Of a stretch of DNA of 64,000 bases, positions 1 through 8,175 are shown piece by piece. A program made the translations under genes and the position numbers. This DNA is from JAQGMV01 sp035525455 (lineage in GTDB: Bacteria > Pseudomonadota > Gammaproteobacteria > Burkholderiales > SG8-41), in contig DATLEF010000174.1 of the NCBI GenBank assembly GCA_035525455.1, forward strand, positions 12,222 to 76,221. The letters run 5' to 3'. The notes under the pieces were generated by a model. It saw nothing but the letters and a program-made list of their open reading frames with translations, did not search any database and had not been told where the DNA came from. Position 1 is the stretch's first letter, and every line of letters starts with the position of its first letter.

Positions 1-665
1 GCTTCCGGCTCGAGATCCGGGTTCTTGTTGCGCCCATACTCGTGCGGGCGCTTGATGAACGCCGTTTTGAGACCATTCTGGGCAGCAGCCCGCAAGTCGT
101 GCTTGTGTGATGCGACCATCATCACCTCACCCGGCTTGAGATTCAGCGCATCGGCCGCGCCGAGATACATCTCCGGGTCCGGTTTGAAATGGCGGAAGGT
201 TTCCGACGAAAAGATACAGTCCCACGGCAACCCGCCCTGCTTGGCCATGTTCACGAGCAGGCCGGTATTGCCATTCGAAAGCGTCGTAATGATGTAGCGC
301 TGCTTGAGGCGCTTCAGCCCGCGCGCCGCGTCCGGCCAGGGCTTCAGCCGATGCCACACGAGATTCAGATGAACTTTCTCGTCCTCGGTCAGGGCGTCCG
401 CAATCTTGTACTGTGTGAGCAGCCCGTCGAGGATCATCCGGTGCAGCACGTCGATTTTCGTCCAGGTTAATTCGCCGCTGCGCACGCGATCCATGGCTGG
501 CCTGTAACCCGCGCGCCAGGCTTTGGTGAATTTGACGGCGTTCACGCGCAACCCTTTGGCTGCCGCCAGAGCGCGCACCTCGCGCGCGACGCTGCCGTGC
601 CAATCGACGACGGTCCCGAATACGTCGAAGGCGAGCGCTTTGATATCGGCAGGTTCGTTGGGCAT
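1..665 (-). CDS. Haloacid dehalogenase type II (HAD hydrolase), 3' end cut by window edge
   Basis: Reading leftward from an ATG at 665 gives at least 221 codons with no stop before the window edge, so the C-terminus is missing. HAD motif I is seen near the N-terminus (DVFGTVVDWHG, with the nucleophilic Asp), motif II as TTLSNGN, and motif III lysine in FRHFKPDPEMY. These are the signatures of L-2-haloacid dehalogenase (type II), which replaces a halogen on a 2-haloacid by hydroxyl through an aspartyl ester. A GAGGAG Shine-Dalgarno sits 8 nt before the ATG. Many genes in this family are annotated as dehalogenases without a tested substrate, so the exact reaction is inferred from family only. 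Confidence 0.88.
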   Translation of the reverse strand, partial: MPNEPADIKALAFDVFGTVVDWHGSVAREVRALAAAKGLRVNAVKFTKAWRAGYRPAMDRVRSGELTWTKIDVLHRMILDGLLTQYKIADALTEDEKVHLNLVWHRLKPWPDAARGLKRLKQRYIITTLSNGNTGLLVNMAKQGGLPWDCIFSSETFRHFKPDPEMYLGAADALNLKPGEVMMVASHKHDLRAAAQNGLKTAFIKRPHEYGRNKNPDLEPE

Positions 666-898
666 GGCTAGCTCCTCGTTACGGCCGCTCTCGGACTTGG
701 CGCCGGCGCGTTGCAGCGCACGCGAAGCATAGCGCGTAACGCGGTGCATTCGGGTGCAGACCTGGCGTAGCCCTTGCGGCATCACCCCGTTATACTGCTC
801 GCCAGTACCTGGTGAGACGTGCACGGACTCTTCGAAAATAGTTCCCGAAAAGGTCGAAAAAACGCGCCGGTGAGCACGCAAAATTCCCACGCGAATCA

Positions 899-927
899 GG
901 AACTTTCAGGCCCTTGGGTTGCTCTGT
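899..927 (+). promoter_or_regulatory. Candidate sigma-E (RpoE)-type promoter for the DUF6279 lipoprotein
   Basis: GGAACTT at 899-905 is followed 17 nt later by TCTGT at 923-927. This is close to the RpoE consensus (GGAACTT, about 16 nt, then a TCTAA/TCTGA-like -10). The start would fall about 30 nt before the ATG at 962. An envelope-stress promoter would suit an outer-membrane-type lipoprotein. It is a sequence match only. Confidence 0.45.
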
Positions 928-961
928 GTTCTGTTGTCTGGCCCCCGAGGAGAATACAAAG

Positions 962-1852
962 ATGGTGAGGAGTTTGCGCGCTGCCCGTATAGGGGCGGCT
1001 TTCATACTGGTTGCGATGGTCGCAGCCTGCAGCTTTACGCGTTTCGGCTATAACCAGGCGGACACCATCGTGTCATGGATGGTGAACGATTATTTCGACC
1101 TGGATCCCCAGCAAAAGCAGGATTTCCAGAAGCGCTTCGACCGCCTGTACACCTGGCACCGCCAGGAGCAGCTGCCCGAATACGCCGCGTTCATGAATAC
1201 CGCGCGCTCGCGTGTGCAGCAGGGGCTCACGCGGGAAGACGTGCTGTGGTTTGTCGACAATCTGAGAAGCCGCGTGCGCATGACGGCCCGCAAAGCAGGC
1301 CCTGACGCGGCGGCGTTGCTCGCGACGCTCACACCCGCGCAGATCGAGAACCTGCAGCGCAAGTGGGACAAGGACAACGCGAAGTACGTGAAGGAACACA
1401 AGGTCAAAGGCACGCCGGACGAGCGTAACGACGCCGAAGCGCGCCGCGTCATTAAGCATTTCAAGGAATGGCTGACCCCGCTCAACAGTGACCAGGAGCA
1501 GCGTGTGGTCGCTCTGGTGCGCGGCCTGCCGCAGATCGAGCAGTTCCGTTACGCGGAGCGGCTGCGCCGCCAGAAAGAATTCATGAATGTGCTCGCCCAG
1601 CGCGGGGAAGACCGCGAGCGCTTCACTGCGCGCGTAACGGAATGGCTGGCGAATTGGGACAAAGGCCGCAGCGCCGACGATCAGAAGCGGCTCGACGCGT
1701 GGTGGGCGAAGCGCGCTGACGTGTTCGTAGCGATGGAGCGCATGATGATGCCGGACCAGCGTATCGTTGCTCTGCAGCGCATGCAGAACTATATCGACGA
1801 CTTTACCCAGCTGGCCGGCCGCGCAGACGGCGGCTATACCGCCGCGCGATAG
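962..1852 (+). CDS. DUF6279-type lipoprotein
   Basis: 296 residues. A basic, hydrophobic N-terminus ends in a lipobox (VAMVAAC followed by Ser), so this is a lipoprotein exported by Sec and lipidated on Cys. The rest is highly charged and helical, with repeated Gln/Arg/Lys-rich stretches, as in DUF6279 proteins, whose function is unknown. ATG at 962 is preferred over an ATG at 914 because it has GAGGAG 9 nt upstream and gives a clean signal peptide. A sigma-E-like promoter lies just upstream. It stands alone, with a long-arm inverted repeat after its stop. Confidence 0.8.
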   Translation: MVRSLRAARIGAAFILVAMVAACSFTRFGYNQADTIVSWMVNDYFDLDPQQKQDFQKRFDRLYTWHRQEQLPEYAAFMNTARSRVQQGLTREDVLWFVDNLRSRVRMTARKAGPDAAALLATLTPAQIENLQRKWDKDNAKYVKEHKVKGTPDERNDAEARRVIKHFKEWLTPLNSDQEQRVVALVRGLPQIEQFRYAERLRRQKEFMNVLAQRGEDRERFTARVTEWLANWDKGRSADDQKRLDAWWAKRADVFVAMERMMMPDQRIVALQRMQNYIDDFTQLAGRADGGYTAAR

Positions 1853-1870
1853 CCCTACCACGACAGCCGC

Positions 1871-1916
1871 CCGCGCCTCTGACTTGGGGACCGGCGGCTA
1901 GCGGCGAGAGGCGCGG
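1871..1916. repeat. Inverted repeat, 10-bp arms
   Basis: CCGCGCCTCT at 1871-1880 pairs with AGAGGCGCGG at 1907-1916 across a 26-nt loop. It lies between the lipoprotein stop and the aminotransferase start. There is no T-run, so it is not a classical terminator. Confidence 0.5.
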
Positions 1917-1948
1917 ATTAGAATACGGCCGGCTCAAAGGCCTGCCGT

Positions 1949-3106
1949 ATGCCTCGTTATCCCGGACCCATACATTCGAAACTGCCTCACGTCGGCACGA
2001 CGATTTTCACCGTCATGTCGCGGCTCGCTGCCGAGCACGGCGCGATCAATCTCTCGCAAGGCTTTCCAGATTTCGACTGTGCGCCCGAGCTGCGCGCCCT
2101 GGTTACGAAATATCTCAACGCCGGCCTCAATCAGTATCCGCCGATGGCCGGCATTGCGGGCCTGCGCGAAGCGATCGCCGCGAAAGCCGAAGCGCTCTAC
2201 GGGGCCGTCTACGACCCCGAGCACGAAATCACCGTCACGCCGGGCGCGACGTACGGAATCTACACCGCCGTCGCCGCGATGGTGCGTCCCGGCGACGAAG
2301 TCATACTGTTCGAGCCGGCGTACGACAGTTACGCTCCTGCGGTCGAAGTGAGCGGCGGCACGCCCGTATATATCCAGCTCACCTATCCTGATTACGCGAT
2401 TCCCTGGCAGGCCGTGCAGCAGGCGCTCACGCCGCGCACGCGCTTGATCATCCTCAACACGCCGAACAATCCCACGGCGAGTGTGCTCTCGGCCGAAGAC
2501 CAGCGCATGCTCGAAGGTATGCTGCGCGACACCAACGTCGTAGTCGTCAGCGACGAGGTTTACGAGCACATCGTGTTCGACGGGCACGTGCACCAGAGCG
2601 TCGCGCGCTTCCCCGGCCTTGCCGAACGCAGCTTCGTCGTGTCTTCGTTCGGCAAGACGTACCACGTGACCGGCTGGAAGATGGGCTACGCGCTGGCGCC
2701 GCGCGAGCTCATGACCGAGTTTCGTAAAGTGCATCAGTTCAATGCGTTCGCTACGAACGGCCCTCTGCAGTACGCCTTCGCCGAATACATGCAGGACAAG
2801 GATGCCTACCTCGGCCTCGCGGAGTTCTACCAGCGTAAGCGTGATTACTTCCTGGAGGGCGTCAGCGGGTCGCGGTGGAAACCCCTGCGGTCACGCGGAA
2901 CTTTTTTTCAGAATTTGTGCTACGACGCAATCAGCGACGAGCGCGATACCGATCTCGCAGTGCGCCTGATACGCGAGCACGGGATCGCCTCGATTCCGGT
3001 CTCGGTGTTTTATCGGGAAGCACCGGAGCACAAAGTGCTCCGGTTCTGTTTCGCGAAATCCGAAGCAACGCTCGCCAAAGGCACCGAAGTCCTCAGCCGC
3101 TTGTAA
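1949..3106 (+). CDS. PLP-dependent aminotransferase, class I (methionine aminotransferase YbdL-like)
   Basis: 385 residues, the usual size for fold-type I class I/II aminotransferases. The substrate-side motif NLSQGFPDF is near residue 35. NTPNNPT contains the Asn contacting PLP. SDEVYEH carries the Asp that pairs with the pyridine nitrogen, and SSFGKTYHVTGWKMGY holds the Schiff-base lysine. The SFGKTYHVTGWK signature is typical of YbdL-type enzymes, which transaminate methionine and other hydrophobic or aromatic amino acids with 2-oxo acids. It is monocistronic and convergent with the DUF4383 gene. Substrate preference is inferred. Confidence 0.9.
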   Translation: MPRYPGPIHSKLPHVGTTIFTVMSRLAAEHGAINLSQGFPDFDCAPELRALVTKYLNAGLNQYPPMAGIAGLREAIAAKAEALYGAVYDPEHEITVTPGATYGIYTAVAAMVRPGDEVILFEPAYDSYAPAVEVSGGTPVYIQLTYPDYAIPWQAVQQALTPRTRLIILNTPNNPTASVLSAEDQRMLEGMLRDTNVVVVSDEVYEHIVFDGHVHQSVARFPGLAERSFVVSSFGKTYHVTGWKMGYALAPRELMTEFRKVHQFNAFATNGPLQYAFAEYMQDKDAYLGLAEFYQRKRDYFLEGVSGSRWKPLRSRGTFFQNLCYDAISDERDTDLAVRLIREHGIASIPVSVFYREAPEHKVLRFCFAKSEATLAKGTEVLSRL

Positions 3107-3132
3107 CGAGCGTCGAATCGACGCGTTCGGCT

Positions 3133-3567
3133 TTAGTGCACGATGGCTTTGCGCGCCGGCACATCAGCGCTCGTATGCATCCAGCCGAAGTACGCCGCCG
3201 CGATCGCCGTCAAAGCGTGCAGCCACACGTCATGCCCGTGGATGGGGGCGAGTCCGAAGAGCGTGCCCATGCCGGGGATGAGGCCCATCACCGCAAGAAC
3301 GCCATAAAGAATCGCGAGCGTTCTCGAATACATGCGCGCCCCGGCCATCGATCGGGCCGCGGCGATACCCCACGCCCCGATCGCCAGATGCACGAGGTTG
3401 TGCGTGAGATTCACCGGGAAAAGCCCCAGCAGATAGCCGTAGAACGCCGTGATCGTAAGGCCGGGCGCATCGCCGGGCGGTGCAAAGAGCAGCGGCGGAA
3501 CGAACCCCAGAATGCCGGCAGCCAGATAGGCAATCCCTGCGATCAGCGCAAAGTTGCGTGTCGTCAT
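3133..3567 (-). CDS. DUF4383 four-helix membrane protein
   Basis: 144 residues with four hydrophobic segments. The HNLVHLAIGAWGIA segment and the terminal HDVWLH motif match DUF4383 membrane proteins of unknown function. ATG at 3567 is chosen because AAGGAG precedes it and the first helix begins at once. A longer frame to 3771 would add a charged, non-homologous stretch overlapping the divergent lipoprotein gene. It is convergent with the aminotransferase. Confidence 0.8.
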   Translation of the reverse strand: MTTRNFALIAGIAYLAAGILGFVPPLLFAPPGDAPGLTITAFYGYLLGLFPVNLTHNLVHLAIGAWGIAAARSMAGARMYSRTLAILYGVLAVMGLIPGMGTLFGLAPIHGHDVWLHALTAIAAAYFGWMHTSADVPARKAIVH

Positions 3568-3702
3568 GACAATCTCCTTGGAGGCGGGGCACCGAGCCCC
3601 GCTCATGCGGCCTTCTTTTGCATATCGCGTGCCGGAACCCAGCGAAAACCAATACCGGGAACGGGCATTGCATTGGAAAGGGAGTGCTCTATCGGAGACT
3701 GT

Positions 3703-3981
3703 ATGGCGGCAACCGCAATACCGCTCATCGCCGTTTCGGCCCTCGTTCTCGCAGCCTGCGATTTTTCGCAAACGAAGCCCGAAACGACGCTGATGCGTCC
3801 AGGCACCTCGGCATTACGGGAGGCGCCGGCGCATCCGCTCGCGATGCGTGTAGCGCCAGGCGGCATGCAGGAACCGACAGATATGCAGGGCGGCACGCCG
3901 GGCGAGTCACGGCCAGGCGCTGAAAGAAGCATCCGTCTCGACGGCCCCGGCGTCAGCAGCAAACTGCAGATCCGTATTTAA
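3703..3981 (+). CDS. Small predicted lipoprotein, unknown function
   Basis: 92 residues starting at ATG 3703, with GGAG about 5 nt upstream. The N-terminus is a short hydrophobic signal ending in a lipobox (LVLAAC then Asp). The Asp at +2 would, in enterobacterial rules, favour retention in the inner membrane. The mature part is Pro/Gly/Met-rich with no recognisable domain. It ends 21 nt before another lipoprotein gene on the same strand, so the two may be cotranscribed. Confidence 0.55.
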   Translation: MAATAIPLIAVSALVLAACDFSQTKPETTLMRPGTSALREAPAHPLAMRVAPGGMQEPTDMQGGTPGESRPGAERSIRLDGPGVSSKLQIRI

Positions 3982-4002
3982 GCGAACTTCAAGGAGACCA
4001 GC

Positions 4003-4548
4003 ATGAACTTCAGAAATTGCATCAGCATAGGCGTTGCCGCGGCGGCCTTGGGGCTCGCCGCCTGCGCCGAGACGCCGTACACGCCTTCGAATTACCCGGT
4101 ATCGCAATATCCACAATATCCGCAATATCCAGGCACGACTTATCCGGGCTTTCCGACGGCGCAGTACCCGAGCACGACCTACCCGCCCGTAGGCTATAAC
4201 TTCGGCTACGTCGAATCGGTGGAAGTGGTCGCCGGTGCGCCCGCAGCGCGTTCAGGCCCCGGCATTGGCGCCATCGGCGGTGCGATCGCCGGCGGTGTAC
4301 TGGGTAACCAGGTCGGGCACGGTCTTGGCCGCGGGGCAGCCACTGTCGGCGGCGCGGTCGCCGGTGGCGTGATAGGTAACGAGATCGAAAAACGCGTCGA
4401 GAACCGCGGTGCCATCGCGGGCAGCGCCTATCGCTTCCGCGTGCGCATGGACGACGGTTCGTACCAAACCGTCACCCAGGAAGACCACCAGAATATCCGC
4501 GTGGGCGACCGCGTCCGCATCGATAACGGCCGGGTCTATTCGTCATAA
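4003..4548 (+). CDS. Glycine-zipper outer membrane lipoprotein (SlyB/17-kDa antigen type)
   Basis: 181 residues. A signal peptide ends in lipobox LAAC followed by Ala. A Tyr/Pro-rich low-complexity stretch follows (repeats of QYPQYP about residues 34-65). Then come two glycine-zipper helices (GAIGGAIAGGVLGNQVG and GGAVAGGVIGNEIE, about residues 87-130) and a C-terminal beta domain (RFRVRMDDGSYQTV). This is the arrangement of Rickettsia 17-kDa/SlyB-type lipoproteins, which sit in the outer membrane. AAGGAG precedes the ATG. A strong terminator follows the gene. Confidence 0.88.
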   Translation: MNFRNCISIGVAAAALGLAACAETPYTPSNYPVSQYPQYPQYPGTTYPGFPTAQYPSTTYPPVGYNFGYVESVEVVAGAPAARSGPGIGAIGGAIAGGVLGNQVGHGLGRGAATVGGAVAGGVIGNEIEKRVENRGAIAGSAYRFRVRMDDGSYQTVTQEDHQNIRVGDRVRIDNGRVYSS

Positions 4549-4584
4549 CCGGTGTTGCTTTGGCGCGCCGACGGCGCGCCAGCG

Positions 4585-4616
4585 AAAACGGCACGTGTGA
4601 GCGTGCCGTTTTTTTT
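4585..4616 (+). terminator. Rho-independent terminator after the glycine-zipper lipoprotein
   Basis: AAAACGGCAC at 4585-4594 pairs with GTGCCGTTTT at 4603-4612 around an 8-nt loop, and the T-run continues to 4616. A second perfect hairpin (TGGCGCGCC, GAC, GGCGCGCCA) sits just upstream at 4561-4581. Confidence 0.9.
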
Positions 4617-4644
4617 GCGACTCCCGCTTGGCGCGGCGCCGCCC

Positions 4645-5418
4645 TTAGAGCACGCCCGAAAGACCACCGTCTACGTTGACGCAGCAGCCGGTCACATAGC
4701 TTGCCGCATTTGACGCGAGAAACACGATCACGTTGGCCACTTCTTCGGCCTCACCCATGCGGCCGAGAGGCACTGTTTTTCCAGTGCTCTCGTAGTGGTC
4801 GCGCACCGACATACCGGTGCGCGCCGCGCGCCGCTCCTGCTGCATCGATTTGATTTTTCCGACCGCCACGGCGTTCACCAGGATATTGTCGGCCGCATAT
4901 TCTTTGGACAGCGCCTTTGTGAGCGCAAGGCCGGCCGCCCTGCTGACCGTGGTCGGGAAAGAGCTCGCAAAAGGCTGTTTTGCGCCCACCATGTTCAGAT
5001 TGATGATGCGGCCGCCGCCGTGTTTCTTCATGTGCGGGACCGCGGCGCGCGCAGTGCGGATCTGCGCGAAAACCTTGATGTCGATATCGCGCTGCCACGC
5101 CGCATCCTCGACTTTCTCGAAAGGCTCCTGCCCGGTGCCACCCGCGTTGTTCACCACAATGTCGACGCGCCCGTACTTGCGCACCGTCTCCTCGATGAAG
5201 CGCTCCATGTCGCCCGCCTGAGATGCGTCCGCAACGATGGGCAGCACGTCGGCGCCCGCCTTCTTGAGCTCATCGGCAAATGCATTGAGCACTTCGGCAC
5301 GACGCGCGCAGAACGCAACCTTGACGCCTTCTTCGACGAGCCGTTTGACCGTTGCCTTACCGATGCCTTCGCTGCCGCCCGTCACGGCTGCGACCTTGCC
5401 ACGCAATCCCAGATCCAT
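4645..5418 (-). CDS. SDR-fold oxidoreductase homologue with substituted catalytic residues
   Basis: 257 residues. The Rossmann glycine motif TGGSEGIG (about 13-20), the NNAG motif (90-93) and a C-terminal DGGLSG end are classical SDR features. The catalytic tetrad is not: aligned to FabG-type SDRs, the active-site Tyr is Thr156, the Lys of YxxxK is Arg160, and the Ser position is Asn142/Met143. Either the protein binds nucleotide without normal dehydrogenase chemistry or it uses other residues. ATG at 5418 has GAGGA upstream and begins the usual SDR N-terminus. It is divergent from the hydroxyacid dehydrogenase gene with 71 nt between starts, so a shared control region is likely. Confidence 0.85.
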   Translation of the reverse strand: MDLGLRGKVAAVTGGSEGIGKATVKRLVEEGVKVAFCARRAEVLNAFADELKKAGADVLPIVADASQAGDMERFIEETVRKYGRVDIVVNNAGGTGQEPFEKVEDAAWQRDIDIKVFAQIRTARAAVPHMKKHGGGRIINLNMVGAKQPFASSFPTTVSRAAGLALTKALSKEYAADNILVNAVAVGKIKSMQQERRAARTGMSVRDHYESTGKTVPLGRMGEAEEVANVIVFLASNAASYVTGCCVNVDGGLSGVL

Positions 5419-5489
5419 CGTGATCCTCTTCGTGCTGACGATGCCGGGCATTGTGACACAATGGCTCCGACCCGTAAGCGACATGAACG

Positions 5490-6461
5490 ATGATCATCGC
5501 TATCCCCGACGACTACCACGGCGTCGTACCGCTGCTGGATTGTTTCGCAACGCTGCGCGGCCACGATGTGCGCGTGTTCCGCGACGCGGCGCCGACGTTC
5601 GACGTGCTCGTTAAACTACTGCGGGACGCCGAGATCATCGTGCCGGTGCGCGAGCGCACGCTCTTTTCGCGCGAGCTCATAGATGCCCTGCCGCGCCTCA
5701 AAATGTTCAGTCAGACCGGACGCAGCACGCATCACATCGACGTCGAAGCCTGCACCGCGCGCGGCATCGCGATCGCGGCCGGCAGTCATGCTTCGCCCTA
5801 TACGGTGGCCGAGCACACGTGGGCGCTGGTCCTCGCAGCGTTGCGCCCCGTTCATGAAGACGCCGCGCTGATGAAGCAAGGAGAGTGGCGGCGCTCGTTC
5901 AGCCTGGGTTTGCGTGGCCGCACCCTCGGCATCTTCGGGCTGGGGAAGATCGGCGCGCTCGTCGCCGCGACCGGAGCATCGTTCGGCATGCGCGTGCTGG
6001 TCTGGGGACGTGACGCGACACGCTCAGCGGCGACGCAGCTGGGTTACGAGGTCGCAGCCGATCAACGGGCGCTTTTCGCAGCCTCGGACGTGCTCAGCCT
6101 GCACCTGCGCCTCACACCCGAGACACGCGGGATCGTGACTGCCGCACACCTCGCTGCCATGAAGTCCGATGCTCTCCTCGTGAATACCGCCCGTGCAGAG
6201 CTCATCGGGCATGGCGCGCTCGAGCATGCGCTCACGCAAGGCCATCCCGGGCTTGCGGCGGTGGACGTGTACGAAGAAGAGCCGGTGCTGGGCGGCAATC
6301 ATTCCCTGCTGCATCTCGACAATGCGCTTTGCACTCCGCACAGCGCGTGGCTCGAGAAAGCGACCTACGAGCTCTACTTCGGCGAAGCTTTCGCGAACGC
6401 AGCGGCGTTTGCAGCCGGCAAACCGGTGAAGCTCGTCAATCCGTCGGTCGTGCCGAGTTAA
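5490..6461 (+). CDS. D-2-hydroxyacid dehydrogenase family protein
   Basis: 323 residues. The NAD-binding loop is GIFGLGKIG (about 146-154). The catalytic Arg lies in VNTARAELI, the Glu in the VDVYEEEPV region, and the His in CTPHSAWLE, which completes the Arg/Glu/His triad of this family (reversible NAD(P)-linked reduction of 2-oxo acids). The SQTGR segment before SHHIDV-like sequence is typical of the glyoxylate/hydroxypyruvate-reductase-like group. It is divergent from the SDR-like gene. The substrate cannot be told from sequence. Confidence 0.88.
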   Translation: MIIAIPDDYHGVVPLLDCFATLRGHDVRVFRDAAPTFDVLVKLLRDAEIIVPVRERTLFSRELIDALPRLKMFSQTGRSTHHIDVEACTARGIAIAAGSHASPYTVAEHTWALVLAALRPVHEDAALMKQGEWRRSFSLGLRGRTLGIFGLGKIGALVAATGASFGMRVLVWGRDATRSAATQLGYEVAADQRALFAASDVLSLHLRLTPETRGIVTAAHLAAMKSDALLVNTARAELIGHGALEHALTQGHPGLAAVDVYEEEPVLGGNHSLLHLDNALCTPHSAWLEKATYELYFGEAFANAAAFAAGKPVKLVNPSVVPS

Positions 6462-6587
6462 CCCGCGGCGATCCGGCATTCGCAGTGCGTTCCGGCTTCG
6501 GGAGCACCCGAGCACTCGCGGTGTGGCGCGGAGTCGGATCAAAGGCGTTTTGCGATAAAATCTCTTTCACTTTTCCGACGTACCGCG

Positions 6588-6836
6588 ATGACTCAATCCA
6601 AACTTTTTGACGACGAGCTGCAGGAAGCGATGCAACAGCTTTTCGACGAAACGATCGAAGCGATCCAGCTCGCCAAAGTCAGTCCGGACCTCGACGATCT
6701 AGCCGCCACATTCGCAGTGGCGCTTCTGAAGCTCGGCCTCGCCACAGGATTCGTCGAGCAGCGTCACCCGGGATTTGCGAAGGACGTCGAGGAAAAGCGG
6801 CAGCGCGTCATTGCTGCTTTGACTCAGAAACACTGA
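6588..6836 (+). CDS. Small acidic protein of unknown function, upstream of a cysteine desulfurase
   Basis: 82 residues, helical and acidic, with no Cys and no membrane segment. I recognise no family. It ends 5 nt before the GTG of the cysteine desulfurase gene, so the two are almost certainly translated from one message. A GATAAAAT -10-like box lies about 35 nt before its ATG. The tight coupling suggests a role linked to sulfur transfer, but this is inferred from position only. Confidence 0.65.
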   Translation: MTQSKLFDDELQEAMQQLFDETIEAIQLAKVSPDLDDLAATFAVALLKLGLATGFVEQRHPGFAKDVEEKRQRVIAALTQKH

Positions 6837-6841
6837 CGGCC

Positions 6842-8005
6842 GTGGAAGTCCCCATCTACCTCGATAACTCTGCTACGACGCCGCTCGATCCGCGCGTGGT
6901 CGAGCGGATGCTGCCCTATCTCACGACCCATTTCGGCAATCCGGCGAGCACCACACACGAATTTGGCCGCATCGCCCTGCGCGCCGTCGAAGAAGCGCGC
7001 ACCGAAGTCGCCGCGCTCCTCAACGCAGACGAACGCGCGATCGTATGGACCTCGGGCGCAACCGAATCGAACAATCTGGCAATCAAAGGCGCAGCTTCGG
7101 CGCTGCGCGCACGGGGCCGCCACCTCGTGACCGTAGAGACCGAGCACAAAGCGGTCCTCGACACGATGAAAGAGCTCGAGCGTAGCGGTTACGAGGTCAC
7201 TTACCTCGCGCCGGATCCAAACGGACTCGTCGACGCCGCACAGTTCGAAGCCGCTCTGCGTCCGGACACCGTGCTGGCTTCGGTCATGCTCGTGAACAAT
7301 GAAATCGGCGTCATACAGGACGTCGATGCGCTGGGCGCAGCATGCCGCGCTCACGGAGTCCTGTTCCACGTCGATGCAGCGCAGGCTACGGGCAAGGTCG
7401 CGATCGACGTGGCACGCACACCCATCGACCTGATGTCGCTCACCGCCCACAAGACTTACGGCCCCAAAGGGATCGGCGCACTGTATGTCCGGCGCGAGCG
7501 GCACGTGAAGCTCGACGCACAGGTGCATGGCGGCGGACACGAACGCGGATTGCGCTCGGGCACACTCGCCACGCACCAGATCGTCGGCATGGGCGAGGCT
7601 TTCCGCCTCGCACGCGAGGAGATGGCCCGCGAAGTGCCGCGCATGCGCGCGCTGCGGGACCGCCTGTGGCAGGGCCTGCGCGACTATCCGGAGCTGCGCG
7701 TGAACGGGGACATGGAGCGCCGCATCGCCAACAATCTGAATTTGAGCGTTGCAGTCGACAACTGTGACGCGCTGATCGCTTCCCTCACCGACATTGCGGT
7801 TTCGTCTACTTCGGCGTGCTCCTCGGGCAGTACGATGCCTTCGCACGTGCTGCAGGCGCTGGGCGTCGACGGCTCGAACGCCATCCGTATCACCGTCGGG
7901 CGCTTCAATACCGAGCAAGAGATCGATTACGCCGTCGCCCATCTGCGGGAGAAGCTTCACGAATGCAGGGCGCGCCGCGACTCTCCCGTGATGCTGGGCC
8001 ACTGA
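6842..8005 (+). CDS. Cysteine desulfurase (IscS/NifS class I)
   Basis: 387 residues, close to IscS (404). YLDNSATTPLD is the canonical N-terminus. The PLP lysine is in SLTAHKTYGPKG. The PLP-binding His is in the HVDAAQATGK region. The persulfide-forming Cys is in the flexible loop SSTSACSSGS, which is of class I type. The enzyme removes sulfur from L-cysteine, leaving alanine and an enzyme persulfide for Fe-S cluster or thio-cofactor synthesis. No iscU, iscA or iscR is nearby, so this may be a second desulfurase rather than the housekeeping IscS. The start is GTG at 6842. Confidence 0.92.
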   Translation: MEVPIYLDNSATTPLDPRVVERMLPYLTTHFGNPASTTHEFGRIALRAVEEARTEVAALLNADERAIVWTSGATESNNLAIKGAASALRARGRHLVTVETEHKAVLDTMKELERSGYEVTYLAPDPNGLVDAAQFEAALRPDTVLASVMLVNNEIGVIQDVDALGAACRAHGVLFHVDAAQATGKVAIDVARTPIDLMSLTAHKTYGPKGIGALYVRRERHVKLDAQVHGGGHERGLRSGTLATHQIVGMGEAFRLAREEMAREVPRMRALRDRLWQGLRDYPELRVNGDMERRIANNLNLSVAVDNCDALIASLTDIAVSSTSACSSGSTMPSHVLQALGVDGSNAIRITVGRFNTEQEIDYAVAHLREKLHECRARRDSPVMLGH

Positions 8006-8040
8006 GTGGCTGGCATCCGGGCCGTCCCGGCATTTAGTAC

Positions 8041-8080
8041 GAACAGAGGGAAACCTAGTTTCCCCTCCGTAACCTCCCTC
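8041..8080. repeat. Dispersed palindromic element, copy 1
   Basis: GAGGGAAAC (from 8046) and GTTTCCCCTC (to 8067) form a hairpin with one unpaired base. CCCTCCGTAACC at 8063-8074 follows. The reverse complement, GGTTACGGAGGG next to a GAAAC/GTTTC hairpin, recurs at 17242-17271 and in part at 17108-17119, together with CTTCGGCGCCCT in both places. It fills the gap between the desulfurase and the LeuC-like gene. Confidence 0.6.
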
Positions 8081-8175
8081 TCCTTCGGCGCTCTCTCGAG
8101 CGCTTCGGCGCCCTACTCTTGTCTAACTTGCGTTCGTTGACACTGTGGCCGACGCTGGCTACCCTCAGCGCCTCC

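Noticed and set aside
2875..3981. A long plus-strand frame joining the aminotransferase tail and the small lipoprotein
   Set aside because: The upstream part is out of frame with the aminotransferase and opposite to the DUF4383 gene; only the segment from ATG 3703 has signal-peptide logic.
6824..8002. A 392-residue open frame antisense to the cysteine desulfurase
   Set aside because: Same cause: high third-position GC keeps the opposite strand open. The sense frame has every catalytic motif.
8137..8165. Possible sigma-70 promoter TTGACA-17-TACCCT before the LeuC-like gene
   Set aside because: The -10 is poor and the predicted start would fall almost on the start codon, so I did not list it as a feature.
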